Shown here piece by piece: positions 8,550-16,933 of a stretch of DNA of 64,000 nt; within the stretch, counting starts at the first letter, position 1, and every line of letters begins with the position of its first letter. The DNA lies in assembly GCF_900323885.1 (NCBI RefSeq), contig NZ_OOHJ01000018.1, forward strand, positions 4,017,001 through 4,081,000, in the 5' to 3' direction. The position numbers were made by a program, and so were the translations under genes. Below the pieces are notes generated by a model. It was given only the letters and a program-made list of their open reading frames with translations. It had not been told where the DNA came from and made no database searches. This stretch comes from [Actinomadura] parvosata subsp. kistnae (GTDB lineage Bacteria; Actinomycetota; Actinomycetes; Streptosporangiales; Streptosporangiaceae).

Positions 8550-9389
8550 CTACAGCGCCGACAGCAGCGCGTTCACCTGACCGAGCGGATCGGCGCCGAG
8601 CGGCCGCACGACGACCGTCGCGGCCCCGGCCACCCACAGGCTCTTGACGAATGCCGCCGCCCCCTCGGCGCCGCCGGACGCCATCGCGACGTCCTCGGGC
8701 GGCACCCCCAGGAACCCGGCCTGCCCGGCCACCATCGCCGCCACCTCCTCGGCGCTGTCGGAGCCGATGCGCAGGAACGTGAAGACGACCAGCTCGTGAT
8801 CCTCGCCGGCGCCGATCGTCTCGACGATGCCGGGCACCTGGCCGGGCCCCACGCCCTCGGGCACGATCGTGCCCTGCGCGAGCCGGCCCGACAGCGCCAG
8901 CGAGCGCGGGCCCTTGACCCCGGCCAGCACGGGCGGCGGCTCGGCCGGCGGGTGCACCAGGGACACCTCGTCGAGGTGCACCTCCTTGCCGTGCAGGGTG
9001 ACGGTCTCGCCGCGCAGCAGCGCGCTCACGGACGTGATCGTCTCCTCCAGGAGGGCGAGCGGCGAGGCGGGCGCGGCGCCGACCTGGCGCATCCAGTCTT
9101 GTACGCCGTGCCCGATCCCGGCCGCCAGCCGCCCCGGGTGCACGCGCGCGAGGTTGCCCAGCTCCATTGCCAGCAGCATCGGGTTGCGCAGGGGCGCGGG
9201 GGCGATGCCGAGGCCGACGCGCAGCCGGGAGGTGACGGCCAGCGCCGTGGCGGCCGAGGTGAGGCCGCCCGTCCAGCCCAGGTCCTCCACCACCCACAGG
9301 TCGTCGACGGTCGTCTCGTCGAGCGCTTTCGCGAACGGGACGAGCTGCTCGGGCGGCAGCCCCCGGTCGAACATGACGCCGAGTCTCAC
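8550..9389 (-). CDS. LLM-class F420-dependent oxidoreductase
   Basis: A 279-residue luciferase-like TIM barrel. Features are VRLGVMFDRGLPPEQLVPFA at the start, LWVVEDLGWTGGLT, LRVGLGIAPAPLRNP, the family block LARVHPGRLAAGIGHG followed by VQDWMRQVGA, and PPVLAGVKGPRSLALSG. This subgroup normally uses F420 or FMN; F420 use is likely because fbiA, fbiB and fbiC are all in the window, but this is inference. GTG 9389 has CTGGAGGG before it and overlaps the upstream GNAT stop (GTGA), so the two form an operon. Confidence 0.85.
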   Translation of the reverse strand: MRLGVMFDRGLPPEQLVPFAKALDETTVDDLWVVEDLGWTGGLTSAATALAVTSRLRVGLGIAPAPLRNPMLLAMELGNLARVHPGRLAAGIGHGVQDWMRQVGAAPASPLALLEETITSVSALLRGETVTLHGKEVHLDEVSLVHPPAEPPPVLAGVKGPRSLALSGRLAQGTIVPEGVGPGQVPGIVETIGAGEDHELVVFTFLRIGSDSAEEVAAMVAGQAGFLGVPPEDVAMASGGAEGAAAFVKSLWVAGAATVVVRPLGADPLGQVNALLSAL

Positions 9390-10216
9390 GATGCCCTCCA
9401 GTAGTAGCGGAACAACCGTCCGGTCTCCGAGTATCCAGCACGCAGGAAGGCGTTGGCGGTGGGGACGTTCGCGACGTCGGTGGCGGCCACGACGCGCTGC
9501 AGGCCGGCCTCGGCAAGCGTGCGGGTGCCCCGGGCGAGCAGGTCGTCGACGTAGCCGTGGCCGCGGTGCTCGGGCACCACCCCGATGTAGGCGATCGAGT
9601 GGTCGTCGGGCGCGACCAGCCCGACGGGGGAGTCGCCGAGGTAGCCGATGACGAACCAGCCGGGCTTGGCCTTGCGGCTCATCAGGTCGTCGTACATCCA
9701 GCGGGCCTCGTGCTCGGCGCCCGACGTGGCCAGCTCCACCTGCGTGTCGTGGTCGAGCGAGCCCTGGGAGATGCGCACGAGCAGGTCGATCACCTCGGCC
9801 GGGTCCATGCGGCGCGCCGGACGGTACGTCAGCCTGCCCGGATCGTCGGGGACGCCGCTCACGGCCACCCACTCCAGCAGCAGCCGCTCGACCTCCATCA
9901 CGAACCCGGCCTCGAGCAGCGCCTCGTGCTCCACCGCGCGATCGACGGCGGGGTCGAGCCCGGGCTGGAGCGAGATGTCGTGGATCACCTTGGTCAGGCC
10001 CATCGCGGCGAGGCTGCGGCGCAGCAGGTCACCGGCCGCGACGGGGTCGGGGCCCGGGTCGAACTGCCAGACGATCGCCGGATCCGAGCCAGGAAAGGGC
10101 GCCCAGTAGGCCAGGCGGGCCTGCCCTTCCGCGAAGCACCACTCCGGCCTGGTCCTGCCCTCGTCGAAGGCGGCGCGGAGCTGGGAGCGAGCAGGCTCGG
10201 GGAACTGGTCGAACAA
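9386..10216 (-). CDS. GNAT family N-acetyltransferase
   Basis: A 276-residue protein. The C-terminal half (about 140-276) is the GNAT domain: WFVIGYLGDSPVGLVAP, YIGVVPEHRGHGYVDDLLAR (the Q/RxxGxG/A acetyl-CoA loop, here RGHGY), then ATDVANVPTANAFLRAGY. The N-terminal half is a more diverged copy (LLRRSLAAMGL, EALLEAGFVME), so it may be a double-GNAT protein. TTG start with GGAGG 8 bp upstream. First gene of the operon with the LLM oxidoreductase. Substrate unknown. Confidence 0.82.
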   Translation of the reverse strand: MFDQFPEPARSQLRAAFDEGRTRPEWCFAEGQARLAYWAPFPGSDPAIVWQFDPGPDPVAAGDLLRRSLAAMGLTKVIHDISLQPGLDPAVDRAVEHEALLEAGFVMEVERLLLEWVAVSGVPDDPGRLTYRPARRMDPAEVIDLLVRISQGSLDHDTQVELATSGAEHEARWMYDDLMSRKAKPGWFVIGYLGDSPVGLVAPDDHSIAYIGVVPEHRGHGYVDDLLARGTRTLAEAGLQRVVAATDVANVPTANAFLRAGYSETGRLFRYYWRAS

Positions 10217-10358
10217 CGTGAAAGCCTCCGCACCTCAAGGGGGCTCTCCCGCGACGCCCGTGACGTCGGCACGGCTCGTGGGAAGGTGTGCCCAACATGA
10301 CATGACCATGTTCTCGCACACCTCTTACCGGTTTCGCCCGTGCTCGGCGAGGTGCTGC

Positions 10359-10706
10359 TCAGGCGGCGCTGGCCAGCGCGGCGCGCGCCTCGGTGAGGGA
10401 ATCGCTCGTCTCGAAATGCCGGTCGAGATTGGTGATGGTCAGCAAATGGCGGATCATTCCGGGCGCGAGGACCAGAATCATGCGCCCGTTGAACTCCTGG
10501 ACGTGATTGAGCGTGGACACCAGCACGCCGAGCCCCACCGAATCGCAGAACGGCACTTCCGTCAGGTCCACGACGACGTTGAGCGGGTCGGCGGCCGCCA
10601 GGGCCTGCTCGAGCTCCGCGCGCAGCCGGGGCGCGCCTGCCACGTCGAGATCACCTGTGACGTGCAGAACCGTACAGGGCTCCTCCCGCCAGTGTCTGAC
10701 CACCAT
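10359..10706 (-). CDS. STAS-domain anti-anti-sigma factor
   Basis: A 115-residue single STAS domain. VLHVTGDLDVAGAPRLRAEL is the usual opening and PFCDSVGLGVLVSTLN contains the DSxGLG motif, whose Ser is phosphorylated by an anti-sigma kinase. Such proteins release a sigma factor when dephosphorylated by SpoIIE/RsbU phosphatases; the enzyme at 288-1379 is a possible partner but is 9 kb away. No kinase gene is adjacent. ATG 10706 has CAGG 8 bp upstream; a GTG at 10715 is an alternative. Confidence 0.85.
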   Translation of the reverse strand: MVVRHWREEPCTVLHVTGDLDVAGAPRLRAELEQALAAADPLNVVVDLTEVPFCDSVGLGVLVSTLNHVQEFNGRMILVLAPGMIRHLLTITNLDRHFETSDSLTEARAALASAA

Positions 10707-10740
10707 GGGCCTCACCTGCCCGACGCCTAGATAATTATGC

Positions 10741-12192
10741 CTATTTCTTACATATGTTCTCCATTGCCGTTTTGGTGGTTGGTGTAACGCTCGGCCGAGC
10801 AGTTGGGGTCCCCGTTGACTTCTGTTGCTGGACTTTCAGCTGGTCGCTGCCCAGAATCAGCTCGATCCCGTCGAGCTCCACCTTGCGCAGCTCCGCCCCC
10901 GGAATGGCGGCGGCGACCACTTTCGCCTGCGCCTCGAAACCCTCGCCGTAACGGACGAACGTCTGCTTGTAGTCCTTCTTCGAGGTGTTGCCGGGCTTGC
11001 CGGGCACCTTGAACCCGTAGGCGACCAGGTCGTCCTTCATGCGGGCGGCCAGGCCGGTGATCAGCGTGCCGTTCTTGACCTCGAGTGTGATCTGGTCGGG
11101 GGTGACCGCCGACGGCTTGGGGGAGGCGGAAGCGGAGGCCGAGGCGGACGGCGTGGGCTTGGTGAGGTCCTGGTCCGCGTCGATCCTGGCGAACAGGTCG
11201 CGGGCCGCCTGCTTGTCCCACAACACCGCCGACTCGCCCGTGGGCGCCTTGAAGTCGACGTCGGCCAGCGGCACCTCGGCGAACTTCACGTCCGACAGCG
11301 ACACGTCCCGCATCTGCGTGGCCAGCCCGAGCAGCCCGTCGTCGGGGTCGACCTTCACCGTGCTCAGCGTCGACTGGATGAACGAGGCCAGCTTGGCCGG
11401 GTTCGCCAGCGTGTCGGCGCTCAGCGCCCGGTTGAGCAGGGCCGAGATGACCTGCTGCTGCCGGTCGATGCGGTCGAGGTCGGAGCGGGCGGTCGCGCGG
11501 GTGCGCGCGTAGCCGAGCGCCCGCACGCCGTCGAGCTGGTGGGTGCCGGCCGGCAGGCTGAGCGCGATCTTGGTGTCGTTGATCGGTACGGGCGTGCAGA
11601 CGGTGACCCCGCCGAGGGAGTCGACGACGTCGATGAAGCCCAGGATGTTGACCTCGATGTAGCGGTTGATCTCAAGCCCGGTGGCCGCCTCGACGGTCTG
11701 CTTGGCCAGCTTCGGCCCGCCGAACTGATAAGCAGAGTTGATCTTGTGCTCGCCCTTGCCCGGGATCGTCGTCCACGTGTCGCGCGGCAGGCTCACCACC
11801 GTGACCTTGCTGTGGTCCTCCGACAGGTGGATGACCATCATCGTGTCGGTGCGCTGGCCGCTCTCACGGCCCAGCTTGAGCCGGTTCTGCTGCTGGCGGG
11901 TGAGGTCGTCGCGCTTGTCGACGCCGACCAGCAGGATGTTCTCGGCGCCCGTCGAGGCGGGGGCCGTCACGCCGGCGTCGACCGTGCCGATCTGGCGCGG
12001 GGTCGCCCACACCACGCCCGTGGCGAGCAGCACGCCCGTGGACAGGAAACCGGCGACCAGGACGTTGCGGCGGCGGGCCTTGGCACTCCTGCGCGGCGGC
12101 CTGCGAGTGCGGACGGGTGTCGTCAGCTTGACGCCGCCGTAGGCGTCTCCGCCCACGAGCACACCGCCGTCCTCCTCGTCCGGGTCGCGCAT
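10741..12192 (-). CDS. LytR-CpsA-Psr (LCP) glycopolymer ligase with C-terminal LytR_C domain
   Basis: A 483-residue protein: cytoplasmic basic N-terminus (TRRPPRRSAKARRRN), one membrane segment (VLVAGFLSTGVLLATGVVW), and an extracellular LCP domain at about 85-260 with RTDTMMVIHLS, VVSLPRDTW, KINSAYQFGG and ALGYARTRATARSDLDRIDR, which carry the Arg/Asp residues that bind polyprenyl pyrophosphate. A Ser/Pro/Ala-rich linker and a LytR_C domain (about 360-450, LEVKNGTLITGLAARMKDDL) follow. LCP proteins attach lipid-linked glycopolymers to peptidoglycan. It is divergent from a GT2 gene and opens the envelope region. Confidence 0.92.
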   Translation of the reverse strand: MRDPDEEDGGVLVGGDAYGGVKLTTPVRTRRPPRRSAKARRRNVLVAGFLSTGVLLATGVVWATPRQIGTVDAGVTAPASTGAENILLVGVDKRDDLTRQQQNRLKLGRESGQRTDTMMVIHLSEDHSKVTVVSLPRDTWTTIPGKGEHKINSAYQFGGPKLAKQTVEAATGLEINRYIEVNILGFIDVVDSLGGVTVCTPVPINDTKIALSLPAGTHQLDGVRALGYARTRATARSDLDRIDRQQQVISALLNRALSADTLANPAKLASFIQSTLSTVKVDPDDGLLGLATQMRDVSLSDVKFAEVPLADVDFKAPTGESAVLWDKQAARDLFARIDADQDLTKPTPSASASASASPKPSAVTPDQITLEVKNGTLITGLAARMKDDLVAYGFKVPGKPGNTSKKDYKQTFVRYGEGFEAQAKVVAAAIPGAELRKVELDGIELILGSDQLKVQQQKSTGTPTARPSVTPTTKTAMENICKK

Positions 12193-12273
12193 ACCGTCTC
12201 CCTTTTGTCACCCCGGAGGATCGGCCTTTCGATTGCCCTCCTCCCACGGTCGTACAGTAGCGTGAGCCCCGCC

Positions 12274-13290
12274 ATGAAGCAGTTCCCCGACTCGCCGCAC
12301 GCGCCCGCGCAGACGCGCGGCTGGCCCCCCATCTCCGTCGTCATGCCGGTCCTCAACGAGGAACGGCACCTCCGCGAGGCCGTCGAGATGGTCCTCGCCC
12401 AGAGCTACCCCGGTGAGATCGAGGTCGTTCTCGCCGTGGGTCCGTCCCAGGACCGCACCCAGGAGGTCGCCGACGCCATCGCGGCGGCCGACCGCCGGGT
12501 GACGGTGGTGCCCAACCCGACGGGCCGCACCCCCAACGCGCTCAACGCGGCCATCGCCGCCTCCCGCAACGGCATCATCGCCAGAGTCGACGGGCACGCC
12601 ATGCTGCCCCCCGACTACCTGCGCGTGGCCGTCGAGACGCTGGCCGAGACCGGTGCCGACAACGTGGGCGGCATCATGGCGGCCGAAGGCGTCACGCCCT
12701 TCGAGCAGGCCGTCGCCTGCGCCATGACGTCCAAGATCGGCGTCGGCGCCGCCGCGTTCCACGTGGGCGGCACGCCCGGCCCCGCCGACACCGTCTACCT
12801 CGGCGTCTTCCGCCGCTCCGCGCTCGACCGCGTCGGCGGCTACGACGAGCACTTCCAGCGCGCCCAAGACTGGGAGATGAACCACCGCATCCGCCAGACG
12901 GGCGGGCTCGTGTGGTTCCAGCCCCGCATGCGGGTCTCCTACCGGCCCCGGCCCAACGTGAAAGCGCTGGCCAAGCAGTACTTCCACTACGGGCGGTGGC
13001 GGCGGGTGGTCGCGCGCACCCACGAGGGCACCATCAACCTGCGCTACCTCGCCCCTCCCGCCGCCGTGCTCGCCATGCTGCTCGGGCTCGTCGTCTCGCC
13101 GTTCTTCCCGTGGGCGCTGATCGTGCCCGGCGGGTACGTCCTGGCCATCGTCGCCGGGTCGGCGCTGACCGGCGGCGGGCTGCCCCTGAGTGCGAAGCTG
13201 CGGTTGCCGCTGGTGTACGCCACCATGCACTGCTCGTGGGGGTGGGGCTTCCTCACCAGCCCCAAGAAACTGGCCCGCCCACCCCGCTGA
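12274..13290 (+). CDS. GT2 glycosyltransferase with C-terminal membrane segments
   Basis: A 338-residue protein. The GT-A domain has PISVVMPVLNEERHLREAVE, a DxD-like ARVDGHAMLPPDYL and RAQDWEMNHRIRQTGG (acceptor/catalytic block), followed by YFHYGRWRRVV and C-terminal hydrophobic helices (about 255-310). This is the ExoA-type arrangement of membrane-bound GT2 enzymes that add a sugar to a lipid-linked acceptor. It reads divergently from the LCP gene, and a clear terminator follows it. A GTG at 12262 is an alternative start. Confidence 0.88.
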   Translation: MKQFPDSPHAPAQTRGWPPISVVMPVLNEERHLREAVEMVLAQSYPGEIEVVLAVGPSQDRTQEVADAIAAADRRVTVVPNPTGRTPNALNAAIAASRNGIIARVDGHAMLPPDYLRVAVETLAETGADNVGGIMAAEGVTPFEQAVACAMTSKIGVGAAAFHVGGTPGPADTVYLGVFRRSALDRVGGYDEHFQRAQDWEMNHRIRQTGGLVWFQPRMRVSYRPRPNVKALAKQYFHYGRWRRVVARTHEGTINLRYLAPPAAVLAMLLGLVVSPFFPWALIVPGGYVLAIVAGSALTGGGLPLSAKLRLPLVYATMHCSWGWGFLTSPKKLARPPR

Positions 13291-13314
13291 CCCCCCTTCC
13301 GTCCGTCCCCCCGC

Positions 13315-13344
13315 ACCCCGCCGTACTACGGCGGGGTCCTTTTT
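13315..13344. terminator. Rho-independent terminator between convergent genes
   Basis: An 11-bp perfect stem, ACCCCGCCGTA and TACGGCGGGGT, with a minimal loop is followed by CC and TTTTT. It lies 25 bp after the GT2 stop. The hairpin is symmetrical, so it may also stop transcripts of the convergent gene. Confidence 0.8.
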
Positions 13345-13474
13345 GGGGAGGAAAGCGCAGCACGCGCCGGAAGCCGCAGTGCGTGGCGGGAGCCGCCGCG
13401 TACGGCTGTGCGCGGTGGGAGCCGGGTGGGCGGTGGGGGCCGCTGTGTGCGGGGGAGGTAACGACCCGGCGGGG

Positions 13475-15211
13475 TCAGTGGCCGGAGAAGACGCGTTCCA
13501 CGGCCGCGTTGAAGCGGGTCAGGGCGTCCGGGTACTCCGGGCCCAGCAGGTAGCTCCTGAGCTTCACGCGGGCCCTGGCCAGCGTGTCCTCCCCGTCCAG
13601 GAACTCCGCCAATCCCGACAGGTCCGCGCCCAGCAGCACCCCCGCCTCCGTGCTCGGGTACCGCTCGTGGAAGGCCCGCTCGGGCAGTCCGGCCACGTTC
13701 GTCACCGCGTACGGTTTCTCGCTGGCCAGGAAGTCGGCCACCACGCTGGAGATGTCGCTGATGAGCAGGTCGCACTCGTTGAAGCAGTCGTACAGGTGCG
13801 GCTCGGGCCCGGTGACGACGAGGTGCCTGATGTGCGGGGCGGTGTCGCCGGTGCGTGAGGGGTGGCGCGCCTTCGACTTGGCCAGCTCGGCCGCCTCGAT
13901 CATGGCGACGATCTTGCGGTGGGCGCGGGTGGCGCTCTTGTCGCGGTGCCCGGTCAGCGGGTGCGGCTTGTAGATGACGCGCAGCGGCGGCTGGTGGTCG
14001 AGGAGGGCGCGGACGATGCGCGGGCCCATGGTGATGAGCGAGGTGTGGAACAGGTCGTCGTTCCAGCCCTCCCAGGTGGGCGCGTACAGGACGGTCCGGT
14101 ACGGGTGCCCGGGACCCTCCGTTTTGATGCCCTGGAGCTGGGGCCGCCCGACCTCGTGGATGTTCTCGTCCCTGACGCCCACCTTGGCCCGCCGGTAGCG
14201 GTCGCGGCCGGCCGGCCCCGCCACCCACACCTCGTCGTACACGCGGGAGAACGGGTTGAACGACGCCTCCTTGTCGCTGTCGCCGTGGTTGAGGAACGCG
14301 CTGCGCAGGGTCGGGATGCGCAGCATGTGGACGTTCCTGCCGACGTTGGCCACGTACAGGCACAGCTTGGCCCCGGCCAGCGCGCGGAAGCTCATCAGGT
14401 CGGCCGACGACGGGATGCACACCATCGGCAGCGTCGTGGACTCCAGGTGCCGGGCCATGCCGCGCTCGCGGAGCACGACGATGGCGCGGCGGGAGATGCG
14501 TTCGAGGGTGGGCAGCCACATCCTGGCCTGGTAGGCGGCGGCGGTGGCGCCCGAGAAGTAGAGGATCACCTCGGGGCGGTACTTCTCGACCTGCTCGCCG
14601 ACGACCTCCAGCACGCGGGCGCGGTCGGTGAGCGGTGCGGCGCGGCGCACGTACGGGATGAGCGCGAGCGCCCCCGCCAGGCCCGCCACCAGTGCGAGCG
14701 CGGCGCCGGCGGTGGCGGGGACGGCGCCGAGAACGGCCCCGAGAACCGGCAGCGCGTCCGCGTACAGGAACGGCACGCTGCGCGGGTCACGCAGCAGCCG
14801 CGGCGGCATCCTCGGGATGCGCAGCGCGGAGACGTCGAGGTTGCGGGTGGTCACCGGCATCCTGCTGAGCATCTGGCGCAGCCGCAGCGCCAGCCCCGTG
14901 TGCAGGGCGCGCACCGCGTGGACGGCCAGCATGCCCGCCGCCAGCGCCGCGAACCACGGCAGCTCGGCCCCCGCCGTGCGCGCGACCAGGAGCAACGCCA
15001 TCGTCTCCCGGGCCGCGAAGCGCAGCGTGATCCCGAGGTGCACCTTGCCGAGCAGCTCGGGCAGCGGGCGTCCGGCGCGCGGGGCCGCGTACTCGACGAG
15101 GTACGAGGCCGCCGCCACCACGCCGAACAGCACCGGCGCCGGCCACAGGGCCGCCACCAGCAGCGCCGGGTAGCAGGCGAGCAGCGCCGCGATCACGATG
15201 AGTCTCCTCAT
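13475..15211 (-). CDS. TagF-like CDP-glycerol glycerophosphotransferase family protein
   Basis: A 578-residue protein. The first about 190 residues hold several membrane segments. The C-terminal Glyphos_transf domain (about 200-570) has VILYFSGATAAAYQARMW, VWVAGPAGRDRY, TVLYAPTWEGWND, RVIYKPHPLTG and the signature CDLLISDISSVVADFLASEK. The family moves glycerol-phosphate or ribitol-phosphate from its CDP form to a growing teichoic-acid-like polymer at the inner membrane face. The cytidylyltransferase gene just upstream on the same strand fits this. ATG 15211 is preferred over the frame's earlier codons because the membrane segment begins there. Confidence 0.86.
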   Translation of the reverse strand: MRRLIVIAALLACYPALLVAALWPAPVLFGVVAAASYLVEYAAPRAGRPLPELLGKVHLGITLRFAARETMALLLVARTAGAELPWFAALAAGMLAVHAVRALHTGLALRLRQMLSRMPVTTRNLDVSALRIPRMPPRLLRDPRSVPFLYADALPVLGAVLGAVPATAGAALALVAGLAGALALIPYVRRAAPLTDRARVLEVVGEQVEKYRPEVILYFSGATAAAYQARMWLPTLERISRRAIVVLRERGMARHLESTTLPMVCIPSSADLMSFRALAGAKLCLYVANVGRNVHMLRIPTLRSAFLNHGDSDKEASFNPFSRVYDEVWVAGPAGRDRYRRAKVGVRDENIHEVGRPQLQGIKTEGPGHPYRTVLYAPTWEGWNDDLFHTSLITMGPRIVRALLDHQPPLRVIYKPHPLTGHRDKSATRAHRKIVAMIEAAELAKSKARHPSRTGDTAPHIRHLVVTGPEPHLYDCFNECDLLISDISSVVADFLASEKPYAVTNVAGLPERAFHERYPSTEAGVLLGADLSGLAEFLDGEDTLARARVKLRSYLLGPEYPDALTRFNAAVERVFSGH

Positions 15212-15237
15212 GTGATCGCACCGTAACAAGGCTCAGG

Positions 15238-16821
15238 TCAAGCGCCGTCCACGCGGGCGTCTATGACTTGCCCTGATAGGTCGGAGATGAGGATGTCCAG
15301 CGAGGTCTGCGCGACCAGGTGCGGAGAGGCGCCGGTATTGACGCAGTTGACCCTGATGCCGTCGGCGGCCCACTCGCGGGCCAGCGCGCGGGTGAGCCCG
15401 GCGACCGCCGCCGCGCCCGACTCGTGCAGCGCGCCGGAGCCCGGCGGGACGTGCAGCAGGAGGCTGCGGCGCAGGTGGGGGCGGGCGGCCCGGGCCACGT
15501 TCAGCGCACCCAGGTGCCCGGCCGCCACCGCGTCGGCCACGGTCTCGCCGCTCGCCCCGGACAGGTCGCCGGAGTGGCCCCGGCCTGCCACCAGCACCAC
15601 GTGATCGGCGCCGCCCACGTCGTCGAGCGCCTTGGCGACGGAGTCGAAGTCCTCGACCCGCACCCCGTCGTCCCTGGTCAGCACGTGCACGGTGGCGCCA
15701 TGGGCGGCCGCCTCCGCCGCGACCACGGTGGCGGCATGGGCGGCCGCCTCCACCACCGGCCCACCGCCCCCTACCGTCCCGCCGTACTTCGGCTGAGGTC
15801 CTTCAGGGGAAGAAGGGGGTACGTCAGGCGCGAGGTCCCCGGCCCGAGGGGTGGGGGCAGTGTTGGGCGCGAGGTCCCTGGCGCGAGGGATGGGGGCGGT
15901 GTCGCGTGTGAGGTCCCCGGATCGAGGGGTGGGGGTGGTGTCGGGGGCGAGGTCCCCGGATCGAGGGGTGGGGGTGGTGTCGGGGGCGAGGTCCCCGGAT
16001 CGAGGGGTGGGGGCGGTGGCGGGCGGGAGGTCTGCGGGTTGGGGGCCGGGGGCGAGGATGACGATCACCTGGCCGGCGAGGGCGGTCCGGTCGCCCGCGG
16101 GCACAGGTGGCGGGAGGCGGAAGAGGAGGTCGGCGATGTGCAGGTCGGCGGGGTGGGTGACCTTGATGTTGCGTTCGCTGCCCGCCACCAGGTGGATCGG
16201 CACCTCGGGCAGGTATCGCAGCACCACCCCGCAGTCGTCGGTGGCGGGCCGGCCGGCGAAGCCGGGGTCGGCCATGGCCAGCTCGTACGCCCGCCGGATC
16301 ACCGACAGCCGGAAGCACTGCGGCGTCTGGCTGCGCCGCAGCCGGGAGCGGTCGAGCACTTCGCCGATGGCGCCTTCGGGGGTGGCGACGAGGACCGTGT
16401 CGGAGCTCGGGATCGCCACGTTGACGGCCTCGTGGGTCTCCAGCGCCCTGACACACTCCGTGATGATCCGGGGCTCCAGGAGCGGGCGTACGGCGTCGTG
16501 CAGGAGCACGTTGCACTCGTCGGCGCCGAGCGCCGCCAGCGCCCGCCACGTGCTCTCGGTACGGCTGGAGCCGCCGTCCACGACCTTGCTGACCTTGCGG
16601 TACCCGCCCCGGGCGACGATCTCGCGCACCCGGTCGGCGTAGCCGGGGGTCATGAGCACCACGATCTCGTCGATCTCGGGCGCGGCCTCGAACACCGCGA
16701 GCGAATGCTCGATGATCGTCCGGCCCGCGACCTCGATGAGCTGCTTGGGCGTGCCGAGCCCGACCCGTTGTCCCACCCCGCCCGCGAGGAGCACTCCTAC
16801 CGACCGCAGCCGTGAATCCAT
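15238..16821 (-). CDS. IspD/TarI-type cytidylyltransferase fused to a degenerate SDR domain
   Basis: A 527-residue protein. Residues 1 to about 235 are a complete IspD/TarI nucleotidyltransferase: LLAGGVGQRVGLGTPKQL, LLHDAVRPLLEP, RRSQTPQCFRL, ATDDCGVV and GSERNIKVTHPADLHIAD. The C-terminal part resembles the SDR reductase of Bcs1/Acs1-type fusions (ribulose-5-phosphate to CDP-ribitol): LAGQVIVILAPG at its first strand and GLTRALAREWAADGIRVNCV near its end. The glycine-rich NAD loop is missing and replaced by about 95 residues with a 13-residue tandem repeat, and the catalytic YxxxK position reads HESGA. So the first domain should make a CDP-polyol (or CDP-ME), while the second probably lacks activity. 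The gene is followed by the TagF-like gene 26 bp on. Confidence 0.82.
   Translation of the reverse strand: MDSRLRSVGVLLAGGVGQRVGLGTPKQLIEVAGRTIIEHSLAVFEAAPEIDEIVVLMTPGYADRVREIVARGGYRKVSKVVDGGSSRTESTWRALAALGADECNVLLHDAVRPLLEPRIITECVRALETHEAVNVAIPSSDTVLVATPEGAIGEVLDRSRLRRSQTPQCFRLSVIRRAYELAMADPGFAGRPATDDCGVVLRYLPEVPIHLVAGSERNIKVTHPADLHIADLLFRLPPPVPAGDRTALAGQVIVILAPGPQPADLPPATAPTPRSGDLAPDTTPTPRSGDLAPDTTPTPRSGDLTRDTAPIPRARDLAPNTAPTPRAGDLAPDVPPSSPEGPQPKYGGTVGGGGPVVEAAAHAATVVAAEAAAHGATVHVLTRDDGVRVEDFDSVAKALDDVGGADHVVLVAGRGHSGDLSGASGETVADAVAAGHLGALNVARAARPHLRRSLLLHVPPGSGALHESGAAAVAGLTRALAREWAADGIRVNCVNTGASPHLVAQTSLDILISDLSGQVIDARVDGA
15832..16038. repeat. 39-bp in-frame tandem repeat inside the cytidylyltransferase-SDR gene
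   Basis: Units begin at 15832, 15871, 15910, 15949 and 15988, with a worn copy at 16027. Each starts gaggtcccc. The period of 39 bp keeps the frame, and on the minus strand encodes PTPRSGDLAPDTT-like units. The central three units are almost identical, so copy number may vary between strains. Confidence 0.9.
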
Positions 16822-16933
16822 ACCGGCAGCGTAACGGTGCTGTTCCGTGATATCGCGTTGACCTGTCGCTACGCTGTGTCTACGCACCCCCCGAGACCAC
16901 GTGCTCCACCCCGACCGGGAGGAGACCTGAGCT

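Noticed and set aside
13291..13474. Extension of a coding frame beyond the GT2 gene
   Set aside because: The region holds a strong terminator and only low-complexity text.
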